NCBI RefSeq assembly: GCF_000472505.1
Contig: NZ_AWZR01000002.1
Location: 124,001-188,000 of the forward strand
Length of the DNA: 64,000 bases
Direction of reading: 5' to 3'
DNA from: Luteimonas sp. J29
GTDB lineage: Bacteria > Pseudomonadota > Gammaproteobacteria > Xanthomonadales > Xanthomonadaceae
This document shows, one piece after another, positions 43,412 through 51,674 of this stretch. The notes beneath the pieces were generated by a model. The model was not told where the DNA came from, searched no databases, and saw nothing but the letters and a program-made list of their open reading frames with translations. The position numbers and the translations under genes are program-made. How positions within the stretch are numbered: the first letter of the stretch is position 1; each line of letters opens with the position of its first letter.

Positions 43412-44614
43412 TCATGCGAAAGGCCGGTCGATCGCCGGCGACGGGGGCGTGAACCAGCGCGCGCCATCCGCGGTGACGTGGAAGTGGTCTTCCAGGCGCA
43501 CGCCGAACCGGCCCGGGACCACGATCATCGGTTCGTTGCTGGCGCACATGCCCGGCTCCAGCGCGCTGCGGTTGCCGCGCACCAGGTAGGGCGCCTCGTG
43601 GATCGCCAGGCCGCAACCGTGGCCGGTGCGGTGCGGCAGTCCCGGCAGCCGATAGTCCGGCCCGAGGCCGGCGGCCTCGAGCACGCGGCGCGCCGCGGCA
43701 TCCACGTCCTCGCAGGCCACGCCCGGGCGCACCGCGGCGAACGCGGCGGCCTGCGCCGCGTGTTCGAGATCCCAGATCCGCTTCTGCTCGTCGCTGGCCC
43801 TGCCGAACACCCAGGTGCGGGTGATGTCGGCGTGGTAGCCCTGGACCGTGCAGCCGGTGTCGATCAGCACCAGGTCGCCCTCGCGCAGGTGCTGCACGCC
43901 GGGGATGCCGTGCGGGTACGCGGTGGCGTGGCCGAACTGGACGATGCAGAAGGTCGACCCGTCGTCGGCGCCGAGCGCGCGGTGCGCCTGGTCGATGAAG
44001 CGCACCAGCTCGTCGGTGCCGATACCTTCGCGGGCGATGCCGGCCGCCAGGCGTTGGACCTGGAGGGTCATGTCGCAGGCCTGCTGCATCAGCGCCAGCT
44101 CCGCCGGGGACTTGCGCGCGCGGCAGCCGTCGATGATGGCGGCCGCATCCACGATCGCGGACGCGTCCAGGTGCGCGCGCAGGCCGGTGTGCACGGCGAA
44201 GGCCGCGGCCGGGTCCAGCGCCAGGCTGCGCGCACCCCGCTCCGCCATCGCCTGCGCGACCAGGGCATGGGGGTCCTCGTGCTCCTCCCACAGCCGCTTG
44301 CCGGCCGGCACCCGCAGCACCGCATCGAGCGAGCCTTCCTCGAACGCCGGGCACACCAGCAGCGGATCGCCGCTGGCCGTCAGCAACATCGCCACCAGGC
44401 GCTCGCTGGCGCCCCAGGGCACGCCGGCGAAGTAGCGCAGCGACGCGCCGGCGCCGACCAGCAGCGCGTCCACGCCCTGCGCGCGCATCAGCGCCCGCGC
44501 GCGCTCGATGCGCGCCTGGTACTCGTCGCCGGAAATCGGCGGCGCGGGCTGCGCCCACGGACGCAGACCCGCCAGCGCGGACTCCCGGTCGAGGTGGCCG
44601 ATCTGCGCGCTCAC
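43412..44614 (-). CDS. M24 family Xaa-Pro-type peptidase
   Basis: This is a cytoplasmic pita-bread metallopeptidase of 400 residues: an N-terminal creatinase-like domain (about 1-165), then the catalytic domain. All five metal ligands are visible: D in LVLIDTGCTV, D in YHADITRTW, H in GLPHRTGHGCG, E in CASNEPMIV and E in GVRLEDHFHV. It starts with a GTG overlapping the semialdehyde dehydrogenase stop (GTGA). No signal peptide is seen. It would split X-Pro or X-Hyp dipeptides to supply the imino acid to the catabolic genes. Creatinase-like activity is a less likely alternative. Confidence 0.92.
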   Translation of the reverse strand: MSAQIGHLDRESALAGLRPWAQPAPPISGDEYQARIERARALMRAQGVDALLVGAGASLRYFAGVPWGASERLVAMLLTASGDPLLVCPAFEEGSLDAVLRVPAGKRLWEEHEDPHALVAQAMAERGARSLALDPAAAFAVHTGLRAHLDASAIVDAAAIIDGCRARKSPAELALMQQACDMTLQVQRLAAGIAREGIGTDELVRFIDQAHRALGADDGSTFCIVQFGHATAYPHGIPGVQHLREGDLVLIDTGCTVQGYHADITRTWVFGRASDEQKRIWDLEHAAQAAAFAAVRPGVACEDVDAAARRVLEAAGLGPDYRLPGLPHRTGHGCGLAIHEAPYLVRGNRSALEPGMCASNEPMIVVPGRFGVRLEDHFHVTADGARWFTPPSPAIDRPFA

Positions 44615-46212
44615 CCCTGCGCCCCGATGGCCTCGCGGCTCCACTGGCCGTCGACCAGGCGCCAGGCGCCGGTCGGGTTGGCGTCGCGCAGCAGCGGCGG
44701 CAGCAGCCGGTCGGGCACGTTGTCGTAGCTGTGCAGGCCGGCGAAGCGCCGGATCGCGCCGGGCATGCCCACCGAGGTGAAGCCCGGATGGCTGGTCGCC
44801 GGGTACGGGCCGCCGTGGTTCATCGCCGGGCTGACCGCCACGCCGGTCGGCATCCGGTTCGCGATCAGCCGCCCCACCCGCGTGCGCAGCAGCGGGACCA
44901 GCGCCGCGGCCGCGGCGTCGTCGCTGCCGTCGCCGGTCAGGTAGAGGGTCGCGGTGAGGTTGCCCTCGAACGCGCGGGCGATGGCCTGCGACTGCGCCGC
45001 GCCGTCGCTGCGCACGACCAGGCTCACTGGTCCGAATGCCTCGGTCTGCAGCGCGGCCGGGTTGGCCAGGAACGCCGCGCCGTCGACCTGCAGCAACTTG
45101 GGTTGCACCCAGTAGCCCGCGCGGTCCGGATCCTCGCCGCCGGCGACGCGGGACGCGCCCGCGGCCAGCAGCGCGTCGACCGCTTGGGCCAGGTGGCGCT
45201 TGCCGTCGGCCGAGAACAGCACCTGCGCCGGGGCGGCGTCGAAGCGCGCCGCCGCGGCGGCGAGGAAGGCGTCGCCGGCGTCGCCGCGCGGCAGCACGAT
45301 CACGCCGGGGTTGGTGCAGAACTGCCCGCTGCCCATGGTGCAGGACGCGAAGAACTCCTGCGCCAGCGCGTCGCCGCGTTCGGCCAGCGCGCCGTCGAGC
45401 AGGAACACCGGGTTGATGCTGGACATCTCCGCGTAGAACGGCACGCCCGCGGCATCGGCCTGGGCCTTGAGCGCCAGCCCGCCGGCACGCCCGCCGGTGA
45501 AGCCGACCCCGCCGATGCCCGCATGCCCCACCAGCAGGCCGCTGCACGCCGGATCGACCCGGTACAGCAGCTGGATCGCGGCGGCGGGCAGGCCGGCGGC
45601 GAGCAGCGCGGCATGGGCGATGCGGCCCAGCTTCTCGCTGGTGCCCGGGTGCAGCGGGTGCACCTTGGCGATCACCGGGTTGCGTGCGGCGATCGCCGAG
45701 GCGAAATCGCTGCCCGCGATCGCGTTGAATGCGAACGGGAAGTTGTTCGGGCCGAACACCGTGACCGGCTTGCCGAGCGGGCCGAACGCCGCCCGCAGCC
45801 CGGTGGCGGTGTCGACCACCGGATGCGCCCAGCTCCACTCGCGCACCGCGCGCGCGGCCTGGCGCAGCTGGCCGGTGGTGCGCGGCAGCTCCACCTCGCG
45901 CAGGCGCGGCGAGGCCGGCAGCCCGGTTTCGGCATGCGCCAGCGCCACCAGCGCCTCGGCCTCGGCCTCGATCCCGGCGGCATAGCCGTCGAGGAAGGCG
46001 GCGATCCGTTCGGGGTCGGCGGCGGAGAATTCCTCCGCCACCGCCATCGCGGCCGCCACGGCCTCCCCGACCTCACGGCGGCCGCTGACCGGATAGGCCG
46101 GACCGATCGCTTCGCCGGTGGCCGGGTCGTGCGCGCGCAGTTCGCCAGCCGGTTCGACCGGATCGCGCCACGTCCCGCCCACCAGTACCTGCTGCAGTCC
46201 GGCCACCGTCAC
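44611..46212 (-). CDS. Alpha-ketoglutarate semialdehyde dehydrogenase
   Basis: This NAD(P)+-dependent aldehyde dehydrogenase of 533 residues oxidises 2,5-dioxopentanoate to alpha-ketoglutarate, the last step of hydroxyproline breakdown. Features are VFGPNNFPFAFNAIAGSDFA, the KVHPLHPGTSE lysine, the general base in PFYAEMSSINPVF and the catalytic cysteine in MGSGQFCTNPGVIV. The QFCTNPG sequence and the length are typical of the hydroxyproline-type enzyme. The GTG at 46212 overlaps the deaminase stop; its own stop overlaps the M24 gene. It probably acts directly on the product of the upstream deaminase. Confidence 0.94.
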   Translation of the reverse strand: MTVAGLQQVLVGGTWRDPVEPAGELRAHDPATGEAIGPAYPVSGRREVGEAVAAAMAVAEEFSAADPERIAAFLDGYAAGIEAEAEALVALAHAETGLPASPRLREVELPRTTGQLRQAARAVREWSWAHPVVDTATGLRAAFGPLGKPVTVFGPNNFPFAFNAIAGSDFASAIAARNPVIAKVHPLHPGTSEKLGRIAHAALLAAGLPAAAIQLLYRVDPACSGLLVGHAGIGGVGFTGGRAGGLALKAQADAAGVPFYAEMSSINPVFLLDGALAERGDALAQEFFASCTMGSGQFCTNPGVIVLPRGDAGDAFLAAAAARFDAAPAQVLFSADGKRHLAQAVDALLAAGASRVAGGEDPDRAGYWVQPKLLQVDGAAFLANPAALQTEAFGPVSLVVRSDGAAQSQAIARAFEGNLTATLYLTGDGSDDAAAAALVPLLRTRVGRLIANRMPTGVAVSPAMNHGGPYPATSHPGFTSVGMPGAIRRFAGLHSYDNVPDRLLPPLLRDANPTGAWRLVDGQWSREAIGAQG

Positions 46213-47108
46213 AGCTCCGGGCGGGTCTTGATCGCCTGCTCGATCACGCGCACCGCGTGCTCGCGCTCGGCGCCTTCCAGCACCAGGCGCGGCGCGCGCA
46301 CCCGCTCGCTGCCCCAGCCCACCATCTGCTGGGTCAGCTTGATCGCCTGCACGAACTTGGGAATCGTGTCCAGGCGCAGGGTCGGCAGGAACCAGTCGTA
46401 CAGTTCCTTGACCGCGGCGTAGCCGCCGTCGCGGGCGCGCTCGAACAGCACCACCGACTCGCGCGGGAAGGCGTTGACCTGGCCCGCGATCCAGCCGGTC
46501 ACGCCCATCGCCAGGCCCTCGACGATGGCGTCGTCGATGCCGGTCATCAGCACCAGCCGGTCGCCGCACAGCGCCTGGATGGCGGCCAGGCGGCGGATGT
46601 CGCCGGAGGACTCCTTGACCGCTTCGACCTGCGGGAACTCGTCGGCGAGCGCCACGATCTGCTCCGCGGTGAAGTCGGTCTTGTAGGCGATCGGGTTGTT
46701 GTACAGCAGGATCGGCAGCTTCGTCGCCCCGGCCACCGCGGCGAAATGCGCGCGGGTCTCGTGCCAGTCGGTGGAGTACGCGTACGCCGGCAGCACCATC
46801 AGGCCGCGCGCGCCTTCGCCTTCGCAGGCCTGCGCCAGCTTCACCGCCTCGCCGGTCGACAGCGAGCCGATGCCCGGGATCACGGGCACGTCGCCCAGCG
46901 CCTTCACGAGGGTGCGCACCACGGCCACCTTCTCGTCGAACGACAGCGTCGCGCTCTCGCCCAGCGAACCCAGCGGCACCACGCCGATGCAGCCCGCTTC
47001 CACCTGCCACTGCGCATGCCTGGCGAGAAAGGCGTGGTCGACCTGGCCGTCCTCGGTGAAGGGGGTGGTGATCGCGGGAATCACGCCCTGCCACATGCTC
47101 TTGCTCAT
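46209..47108 (-). CDS. lhpC: DapA-like 1-pyrroline-4-hydroxy-2-carboxylate deaminase
   Basis: This cytoplasmic class I (Schiff-base) lyase of 299 residues belongs to the dihydrodipicolinate synthase superfamily. It has VIPAITTPFTEDGQVD, VVPLGSLGESATLS in place of the GTTGE of true DapA, PILLYNNPIAYKTDF and the catalytic lysine in VEAVKESSGDIRRL. In this operon it is expected to convert 1-pyrroline-4-hydroxy-2-carboxylate to alpha-ketoglutarate semialdehyde with release of ammonia. It starts one base after the preceding gene's stop and overlaps the next gene in GTGA. The function is assigned chiefly from context. Confidence 0.9.
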   Translation of the reverse strand: MSKSMWQGVIPAITTPFTEDGQVDHAFLARHAQWQVEAGCIGVVPLGSLGESATLSFDEKVAVVRTLVKALGDVPVIPGIGSLSTGEAVKLAQACEGEGARGLMVLPAYAYSTDWHETRAHFAAVAGATKLPILLYNNPIAYKTDFTAEQIVALADEFPQVEAVKESSGDIRRLAAIQALCGDRLVLMTGIDDAIVEGLAMGVTGWIAGQVNAFPRESVVLFERARDGGYAAVKELYDWFLPTLRLDTIPKFVQAIKLTQQMVGWGSERVRAPRLVLEGAEREHAVRVIEQAIKTRPEL

Positions 47109-47109
47109 T

Positions 47110-48411
47110 TCACAACTCCTGGGATTGGCCCGATGGAAGGGCGTCGCCGAATCCGGCGAGGACCTCCAGCGGAACGGGAAAGATCGGGGGACGGAATCCG
47201 CCCCTGGCGGCGCCGCCCAGCTCGGCCAGCGCGCTGCCGCAGATGCGGCCCTGGCAGGGCCCCATGCCGCAGCGGGTCATCAGCCTGGCCTCGCGGCCGG
47301 GGGCATAGGCCGCGAGCGCGGACATCGGCACGTCTTCGCAGCGGCAGACGATGGTGTCCGGCCCGGCGAGCGCATGCAGCGCCGGGTCGAGCGCGAAGCG
47401 GGTTCGCAGCCGCGCCGCGAAACCGCGCGCGCGCCTGCGCCTGGCGTGCAGCCGGGCGGCCGCGTTCCCGTGCCCGGTGGCGGCATGGCCGGCGATCCCG
47501 CCCTCGACCAGGGCGCAGTCCACGCCGCCGATGCCGCAGGCCTCGCCGGCGGCGAACACGCCGGGCACGCTGGTGCACTGCCATTGGTCGACGCGCACGT
47601 GCGCGTGCGCGCCGTCGAACTCGAGCTCGCAGCCGAGCATGTGCGCCAGCTCGATGTTCGGCACCAGGCCGAAGCCGCAGGCGAGCTGGTCGCAGTCCAC
47701 GGTCACGGCCCGACCGTCCACGCTCAGTTCGACGGCGCGCAGCACGTCGCCGCCCAGCGCACGCAGCACGTCGCTGCCGGTCCGGTACGGGACGTTCCAC
47801 AGCGCGGCGCGCAGGCGCGCCGCCTGCGCCAGCTTGCCGGGCCATCGCCACAGCCCGGCCGCGAAGCCGGCCACGGCCCGGGACGAGGCCTGCTCGTGGA
47901 TGCCCAGGACCTGCGCGCCGTGCCGCCTGAGGGTGGCCGCGGCGGCCAGCAGCAGCGGACCGCTCCCGGCCACGACCACGCGCCGGTTGCGCATCGGCCA
48001 GCCCTGCTTGGCCAGCGCCTGGGCGCCACCGGCGCCGGTCACGCCCGGCAGGGTCCAGCCGGGGAACGGCAGCAGTAGTTCGCGCGCCCCCGTGGCCAGC
48101 ACGAGCGCGCCGTAGTCGATGCAGGCCGCTTCCTGACCCCTGCGCACGAACAGCCGGTGGCCGGAATGCCCCACCACCTCCGACTGCAGCAACAGGCCGA
48201 CGCCCATCCGCGCCAGGCGCGCGCGCAGCGCACGCGCCGGGCCGGGCGCGCCATGGCGGACGTCCTGGCGCCAGACCTGTCCGCCGGGCGCCGGCTGCGG
48301 ATCGACGACCAGCACTCGCGCGCCATGGGACGCGGCGGCGCGCGCAGCCGACAGTCCGGCGGGCCCGGCGCCGACGATGGCCACGTCGCAACCGTGCACG
48401 CGCTCAGCCAC
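47110..48411 (-). CDS. D-hydroxyproline dehydrogenase, pyridine-nucleotide-disulfide-type FAD subunit
   Basis: This protein of 433 residues has an N-terminal dinucleotide fold (VAIVGAGPAGLSAARAA), a second one (VVVAGSGPLLLAAAATL) and FAAGEACGIGG near the FAD. A C-terminal BFD-like [2Fe-2S] domain carries CRCEDVPMSAL and CGMGPCQGRIC. This is the alpha-type subunit of the multi-subunit LhpBEF dehydrogenase. I chose GTG 48411 (GGAGG nine bases upstream), overlapping the small ferredoxin-like subunit by eight bases; GTG 48399 is possible. It works with the two adjacent genes to oxidise D-hydroxyproline and pass electrons towards the respiratory chain. Confidence 0.88.
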   Translation of the reverse strand: MAERVHGCDVAIVGAGPAGLSAARAAASHGARVLVVDPQPAPGGQVWRQDVRHGAPGPARALRARLARMGVGLLLQSEVVGHSGHRLFVRRGQEAACIDYGALVLATGARELLLPFPGWTLPGVTGAGGAQALAKQGWPMRNRRVVVAGSGPLLLAAAATLRRHGAQVLGIHEQASSRAVAGFAAGLWRWPGKLAQAARLRAALWNVPYRTGSDVLRALGGDVLRAVELSVDGRAVTVDCDQLACGFGLVPNIELAHMLGCELEFDGAHAHVRVDQWQCTSVPGVFAAGEACGIGGVDCALVEGGIAGHAATGHGNAAARLHARRRRARGFAARLRTRFALDPALHALAGPDTIVCRCEDVPMSALAAYAPGREARLMTRCGMGPCQGRICGSALAELGGAARGGFRPPIFPVPLEVLAGFGDALPSGQSQEL

Positions 48412-48640
48412 GGGTACGCACCTCCATGCCCTCGGCCACCGGCAGCAGGCAGGTGCGCTGTTGCGCGCGACCGTCCACCGTGGCCCTGCATTCGAAGCAC
48501 ACGCCCATGCCGCACAGCGCGGTGCGGCGCTGGCCGGACACCGATGCGCGCGCGGTGGCTCCGGCATGCGCGATCGCCGCGGCGACGCTGCTGCCGGCCA
48601 CGACCTCGACCTCATGGCCGTCCACGCGCAGGCGGACCAT
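48404..48640 (-). CDS. [2Fe-2S] small subunit of D-hydroxyproline dehydrogenase
   Basis: This is a small plant-ferredoxin-type protein of about 78 residues. Four cysteines lie in the arrangement CGMGVCFEC and a later C (TCLLPVAEG), the ligands of one [2Fe-2S] cluster. The N-terminal LRVDGHEVEVVAGSSVAAAI is the beta-grasp start. Such gamma subunits bridge the two FAD subunits in LhpBEF-type and sarcosine-oxidase-like complexes. Two starts are possible: ATG 48640, just after the upstream stop, or ATG 48658, overlapping it. Confidence 0.88.
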   Translation of the reverse strand: MVRLRVDGHEVEVVAGSSVAAAIAHAGATARASVSGQRRTALCGMGVCFECRATVDGRAQQRTCLLPVAEGMEVRTRG

Positions 48641-48645
48641 GGCGG

Positions 48646-49761
48646 TCAGCGCGCCCATGCCGCCACCCGCGCCGGATCGTAGGGGGAAGGATCGATGCCG
48701 GGCGCGCGCCCGGCCAGCAGGTCGAGCAGCAGCCGCGCCGTGCCCGGCGCGGTGGTCACGCCCAGGCCCTCGTGCCCGGTCGCGACCCAGCAGCCTTCGC
48801 GCCCGGGCACCGCACCGATGTAGGGACGACCGTCGCCGGTGCACGGGCGCAGGCCGGTCCACACCCGGGTCGCCTGCAGCGCACGCAGCGCCGGCAGGTA
48901 GCGGAAGGCGCGTTCGAGCATGCGCGCGAGCACCGGCGGGTTGACCTCCGGGCCGCTGGCGTCGCGCTCGCGCGAGGAGCCGATCAGCAGCTGCCCGGTC
49001 GCGCGCGGCTGCACGTTGAAGGCGACGCTGGTGTCGGCGTCGCCGTGCGCGCTGTCGGCGTAGCCCAGTTCCAGCACCTGGTGGCGGACGAGGTCCGGAT
49101 GGCGGTCGGTGACCACCAGGTGGCCGCGACGCACGTGCATCGGCAGCTCGGGCAGCAGTTGCGCGCTGGCATGCCCGGCGGCCACCAGCACCTGGCCGCG
49201 CAGCACGCTGCCGTCGTCGAGCTGGACGCCGCCATCGACCAGTCGCGACGCGCGCCGCTCCAGCACGGTCGCGCCCGCGGCGCGGCAGCGCGCCATCAGC
49301 CAGTCGACCGCACGCGGCGGGTACAGCACGCCCTCGCCAAGCACCAGCATGCCGCCGGCCAACCCGGGCGCGAGCATCGGCTCGAGTTCGCGCAACCGCG
49401 CGGCGTCGACCGCCTCGGCGTGGACCCCCGCGGCCTGCAGGCGCGCGATCTTGTCCGGCACCGCGTCCATCTCCCGCTCGTCCGCGGCGACCCAGAGCGT
49501 CCCGCAGCGGCGGTACTCGCACTCCCCCAGGCCTTCGAACGCGTCCCAGCACCGGATCGAGTAGCGGCTCAGGGCCAGTTCGGCAGGATCGTCGTCCATC
49601 GCCACCAGGTGGCCCATCGAGGCGGCCGTGATTCCGCCGCCGGCGATGCCGGGCTCGACGATCGCCACCCGGTGGCCGTCGGCCAGCGCGCGCTCGGCGC
49701 AGCTCGCGCCGATGATCCCGGCGCCGATGACGATGAGGTCGTGGCCGGCCATTGCGTTCAC
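48646..49761 (-). CDS. D-hydroxyproline dehydrogenase catalytic FAD subunit (DadA/GlyOx type)
   Basis: This flavoprotein of the D-amino-acid oxidase/sarcosine oxidase fold has 371 residues. It has LIVIGAGIIGASCAERALADGHRV at the N-terminus, ITAASMGHLVAMDDDP around the FAD, and a C-terminal VWTGLRPCTGDGRPYIGAVPG and WVATGHEGLGVTTAPGTARL. It should oxidise cis-4-hydroxy-D-proline from the epimerase to 1-pyrroline-4-hydroxy-2-carboxylate. I chose GTG 49761 because its GTGA overlaps the epimerase stop as in the other junctions of this operon; ATG 49752 is close. D-proline may also be a substrate. Confidence 0.9.
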   Translation of the reverse strand: MNAMAGHDLIVIGAGIIGASCAERALADGHRVAIVEPGIAGGGITAASMGHLVAMDDDPAELALSRYSIRCWDAFEGLGECEYRRCGTLWVAADEREMDAVPDKIARLQAAGVHAEAVDAARLRELEPMLAPGLAGGMLVLGEGVLYPPRAVDWLMARCRAAGATVLERRASRLVDGGVQLDDGSVLRGQVLVAAGHASAQLLPELPMHVRRGHLVVTDRHPDLVRHQVLELGYADSAHGDADTSVAFNVQPRATGQLLIGSSRERDASGPEVNPPVLARMLERAFRYLPALRALQATRVWTGLRPCTGDGRPYIGAVPGREGCWVATGHEGLGVTTAPGTARLLLDLLAGRAPGIDPSPYDPARVAAWAR

Positions 49762-50702
49762 AGCGTCCCGCGGATCCCCCAGGCGAACGGATCGTCCGCC
49801 TCGATGAGGATTTCGGCGCTGCCGGTGATCCACGCCTGGCCGGTGATGCGCGGCAGCACCCCTCGCCCGCCGTTGCGGTAGGTGCCCTCGAACACGCTGC
49901 CGAGGATGCCCTGCTGGACCCAGGTCTCGCCCTCGGCCAGCTTGCCGTCCGCGGCCAGGCAGGCCAGCTTCGCGCTGGTGCCGGTGCCGCACGGGGAGCG
50001 GTCGTAGGCCCCGCCGGGACACATCACGAAGTTGCGCGACTGGCCGCTGCCGTCCGGCGCCGGGCGGCTGATCTCGACGTGGTCGATCGCGCCGCCGTCG
50101 TCGCCGGTGATCCCCGCGGCTTCGAGCGCGCGCAGCACCGCGATGGTGTAGCGGGCCAGTTCCTCGCGATAGTCGAAGTCCAGCGGCGCGGGGGAATGCC
50201 CGGTGATGAAGAACCAGTTGCCGCCCCAGGCCACGTCGCCCGCGATCGTGCCGTAGCCGGGCACCTCGACTTCGACCGCCGCGGCCGCACGGTAGCTTTC
50301 GACGTTGTCGATCGTGACCCGCCCGTCGGCGTGCAGTTCGACCCCGACCACGCCCACCGGCGTCTCGATCCGGTGCCTGCCCGGGCCGATGCGGCCCAGG
50401 TGGGCGAGCGTGCGGGTCAGGCCGATGGTGCCGTGGCCGCACATGCCAAGGAAGCCGACGTTGTTGAAGAAGATCACGCCCGCGCAGCAGTCCGGGTCCG
50501 CCGGTTCCTGCAGCAGCGCGCCGACCATGGTGTCCGAGCCGCGCGGTTCGCAGGCGACGGCGCTGCGCCACCGGTCGAAGTCGGCGCGGAACCGGGCACG
50601 ACGCTCGGCCAGCGTGCCTGCGCCCAGGTCCGGGAATCCGGACAGCACGACACGGGTCGGTTCGCCGGCGGTATGGGAGTCGATGACGGAGATCCTGTGC
50701 AT
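49758..50702 (-). CDS. lhpA: 4-hydroxyproline 2-epimerase
   Basis: This cofactor-independent epimerase of 314 residues is from the proline racemase superfamily. It interconverts trans-4-hydroxy-L-proline and cis-4-hydroxy-D-proline by a two-base mechanism. Both catalytic cysteines are present (GFLGMCGHGTIG and YDRSPCGTGTSA), which separates it from the Ser/Cys dehydratase branch. The start ISVIDSHTAGEPTRVV and the ISRPAPDGSGQSRNFVMCPGGAYDRSP region are typical. ATG 50702 begins the conserved sequence. It is the first gene of the minus-strand operon, facing the PAS/AraC regulator, and feeds the dehydrogenase encoded directly downstream. Confidence 0.95.
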   Translation of the reverse strand: MHRISVIDSHTAGEPTRVVLSGFPDLGAGTLAERRARFRADFDRWRSAVACEPRGSDTMVGALLQEPADPDCCAGVIFFNNVGFLGMCGHGTIGLTRTLAHLGRIGPGRHRIETPVGVVGVELHADGRVTIDNVESYRAAAAVEVEVPGYGTIAGDVAWGGNWFFITGHSPAPLDFDYREELARYTIAVLRALEAAGITGDDGGAIDHVEISRPAPDGSGQSRNFVMCPGGAYDRSPCGTGTSAKLACLAADGKLAEGETWVQQGILGSVFEGTYRNGGRGVLPRITGQAWITGSAEILIEADDPFAWGIRGTL

Positions 50703-50760
50703 GGCCCATTCTCGGCCAGCGGTCGCGGCGCCCGCTAGCACGACCTCCCCGCGTCTGATG

Positions 50761-50776
50761 TTGAAATATGCATAAT
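50761..50776. promoter_or_regulatory. Divergent promoter core of the hydroxyproline locus
   Basis: In the 118-base gap, an AT-rich core contains the palindrome TATGCATA (50767-50774). CATAAT (50771-50776) is a plus-strand -10 for the regulator. CATATT on the minus strand (50771 to 50766) is a weaker candidate for the catabolic operon, as expected for an activator-dependent promoter. The AraC-type regulator probably binds beside it. Confidence 0.4.
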
Positions 50777-50820
50777 GCGGACAGCGGCGGCTCCCCCCTC
50801 GCCGCCGTATTGCAGGAGCC

Positions 50821-51579
50821 ATGGCCGTTCACCCGCAAGAGCGCGTGACGCAACGCAGCACAAATGCGGCAACGCCGGCGGACACGCCGCTGCCGCCGTC
50901 CGAGCTGCAGGCGATCTTCGACGCGCTGCCCGACGTGGTGTTCTTCATCAAGGACCGCGAGGGCCGCTACACCCACGTCAACCTCACCCTGGTGCGCCGG
51001 CTCGGCGCCCGCCACCGCGAGGACCTGGTCGGCAAGACCGCCGACCAGGTGTTCCCCAGCCGCCTGGGCGGCAGCTACATGGCCCAGGACCGGCGCGTGC
51101 TTGCGGGCGAGACGATCGAGAACCAGCTCGAGCTGCACCTGTACGCGAACCGCACCGCCGGCTGGTGCCTCACGTTCAAGCGCCCGCTGCGCGACGGCGA
51201 GCGCGTCACCGGCCTGGTGGGCATCTCCCGCGACCTCGACGCCCCGGACCGCCAGCATTCCTCGTTCGCCCGCCTGCAGCGCGCGCTCGACCACATGCAG
51301 GCGAACTACAACACGCCGCTGCGGGTGCAGACACTCGCCGACATCGCCGAGGTGTCCGTGGCCCAGCTCGAACGCCTGTTCAAGCGCGTGTTCCAGCTCA
51401 CCCCGCAGCAGCTGCTCACCAAGCTGCGGATCGAGGAAGCGATGCGCCTGCTGCACACCGACACCCGGATCGCCGAGATCGGCCAGGCCTGCGGCTTCTC
51501 CGACCAGAGCGCGTTCGCCCGCCAGTTCAAGGCCACCGTGGGCATGGCGCCGCGCGATTACCGGGCCATCGCGCGCTGA
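50821..51579 (+). CDS. PAS-AraC family transcriptional regulator of the hydroxyproline operon
   Basis: This cytoplasmic regulator of 252 residues has an N-terminal PAS domain (about 28-142; ALPDVVFFIKDREGRYTHVN, GLVGISRDLD). A C-terminal AraC-type double HTH follows (about 150-250), with LADIAEVSVAQLERLFKRVF and IAEIGQACGFSDQSAFARQFKATVG. It is divergent from the epimerase gene, so it is expected to activate the ten-gene operon. Known AraC activators of hydroxyproline genes usually carry a GATase-like or cupin sensor; a PAS sensor is less usual and could bind an imino acid or a heterocyclic intermediate. The effector is unknown. Confidence 0.9.
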   Translation: MAVHPQERVTQRSTNAATPADTPLPPSELQAIFDALPDVVFFIKDREGRYTHVNLTLVRRLGARHREDLVGKTADQVFPSRLGGSYMAQDRRVLAGETIENQLELHLYANRTAGWCLTFKRPLRDGERVTGLVGISRDLDAPDRQHSSFARLQRALDHMQANYNTPLRVQTLADIAEVSVAQLERLFKRVFQLTPQQLLTKLRIEEAMRLLHTDTRIAEIGQACGFSDQSAFARQFKATVGMAPRDYRAIAR

Positions 51580-51632
51580 ACCGGGCCGGCGCGCGGCGGC
51601 CGGCACGGCCGGCCGGCCACGACCCCGGTGGT

Positions 51633-51638
51633 AGCATG
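51633..51638 (+). promoter_or_regulatory. -10 element of ftsY
   Basis: TAGCAT (in GGTAGCATG) is a likely -10. The ATG at 51636 lies inside it, so translation must start later, supporting ATG 51675 with a leader of about 30 bases. Confidence 0.4.
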
Positions 51639-51674
51639 TCCGCCCCCCCTGAGCCCCACCGGCCGTTCCGCCCG

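Noticed and set aside
51636-51674. Upstream ATG of ftsY (MSAPPEPHRPFRP)
   Set aside because: The codon lies in a TAGCAT promoter hexamer, and homologues start with the basic MIRLFGRKK-type sequence.
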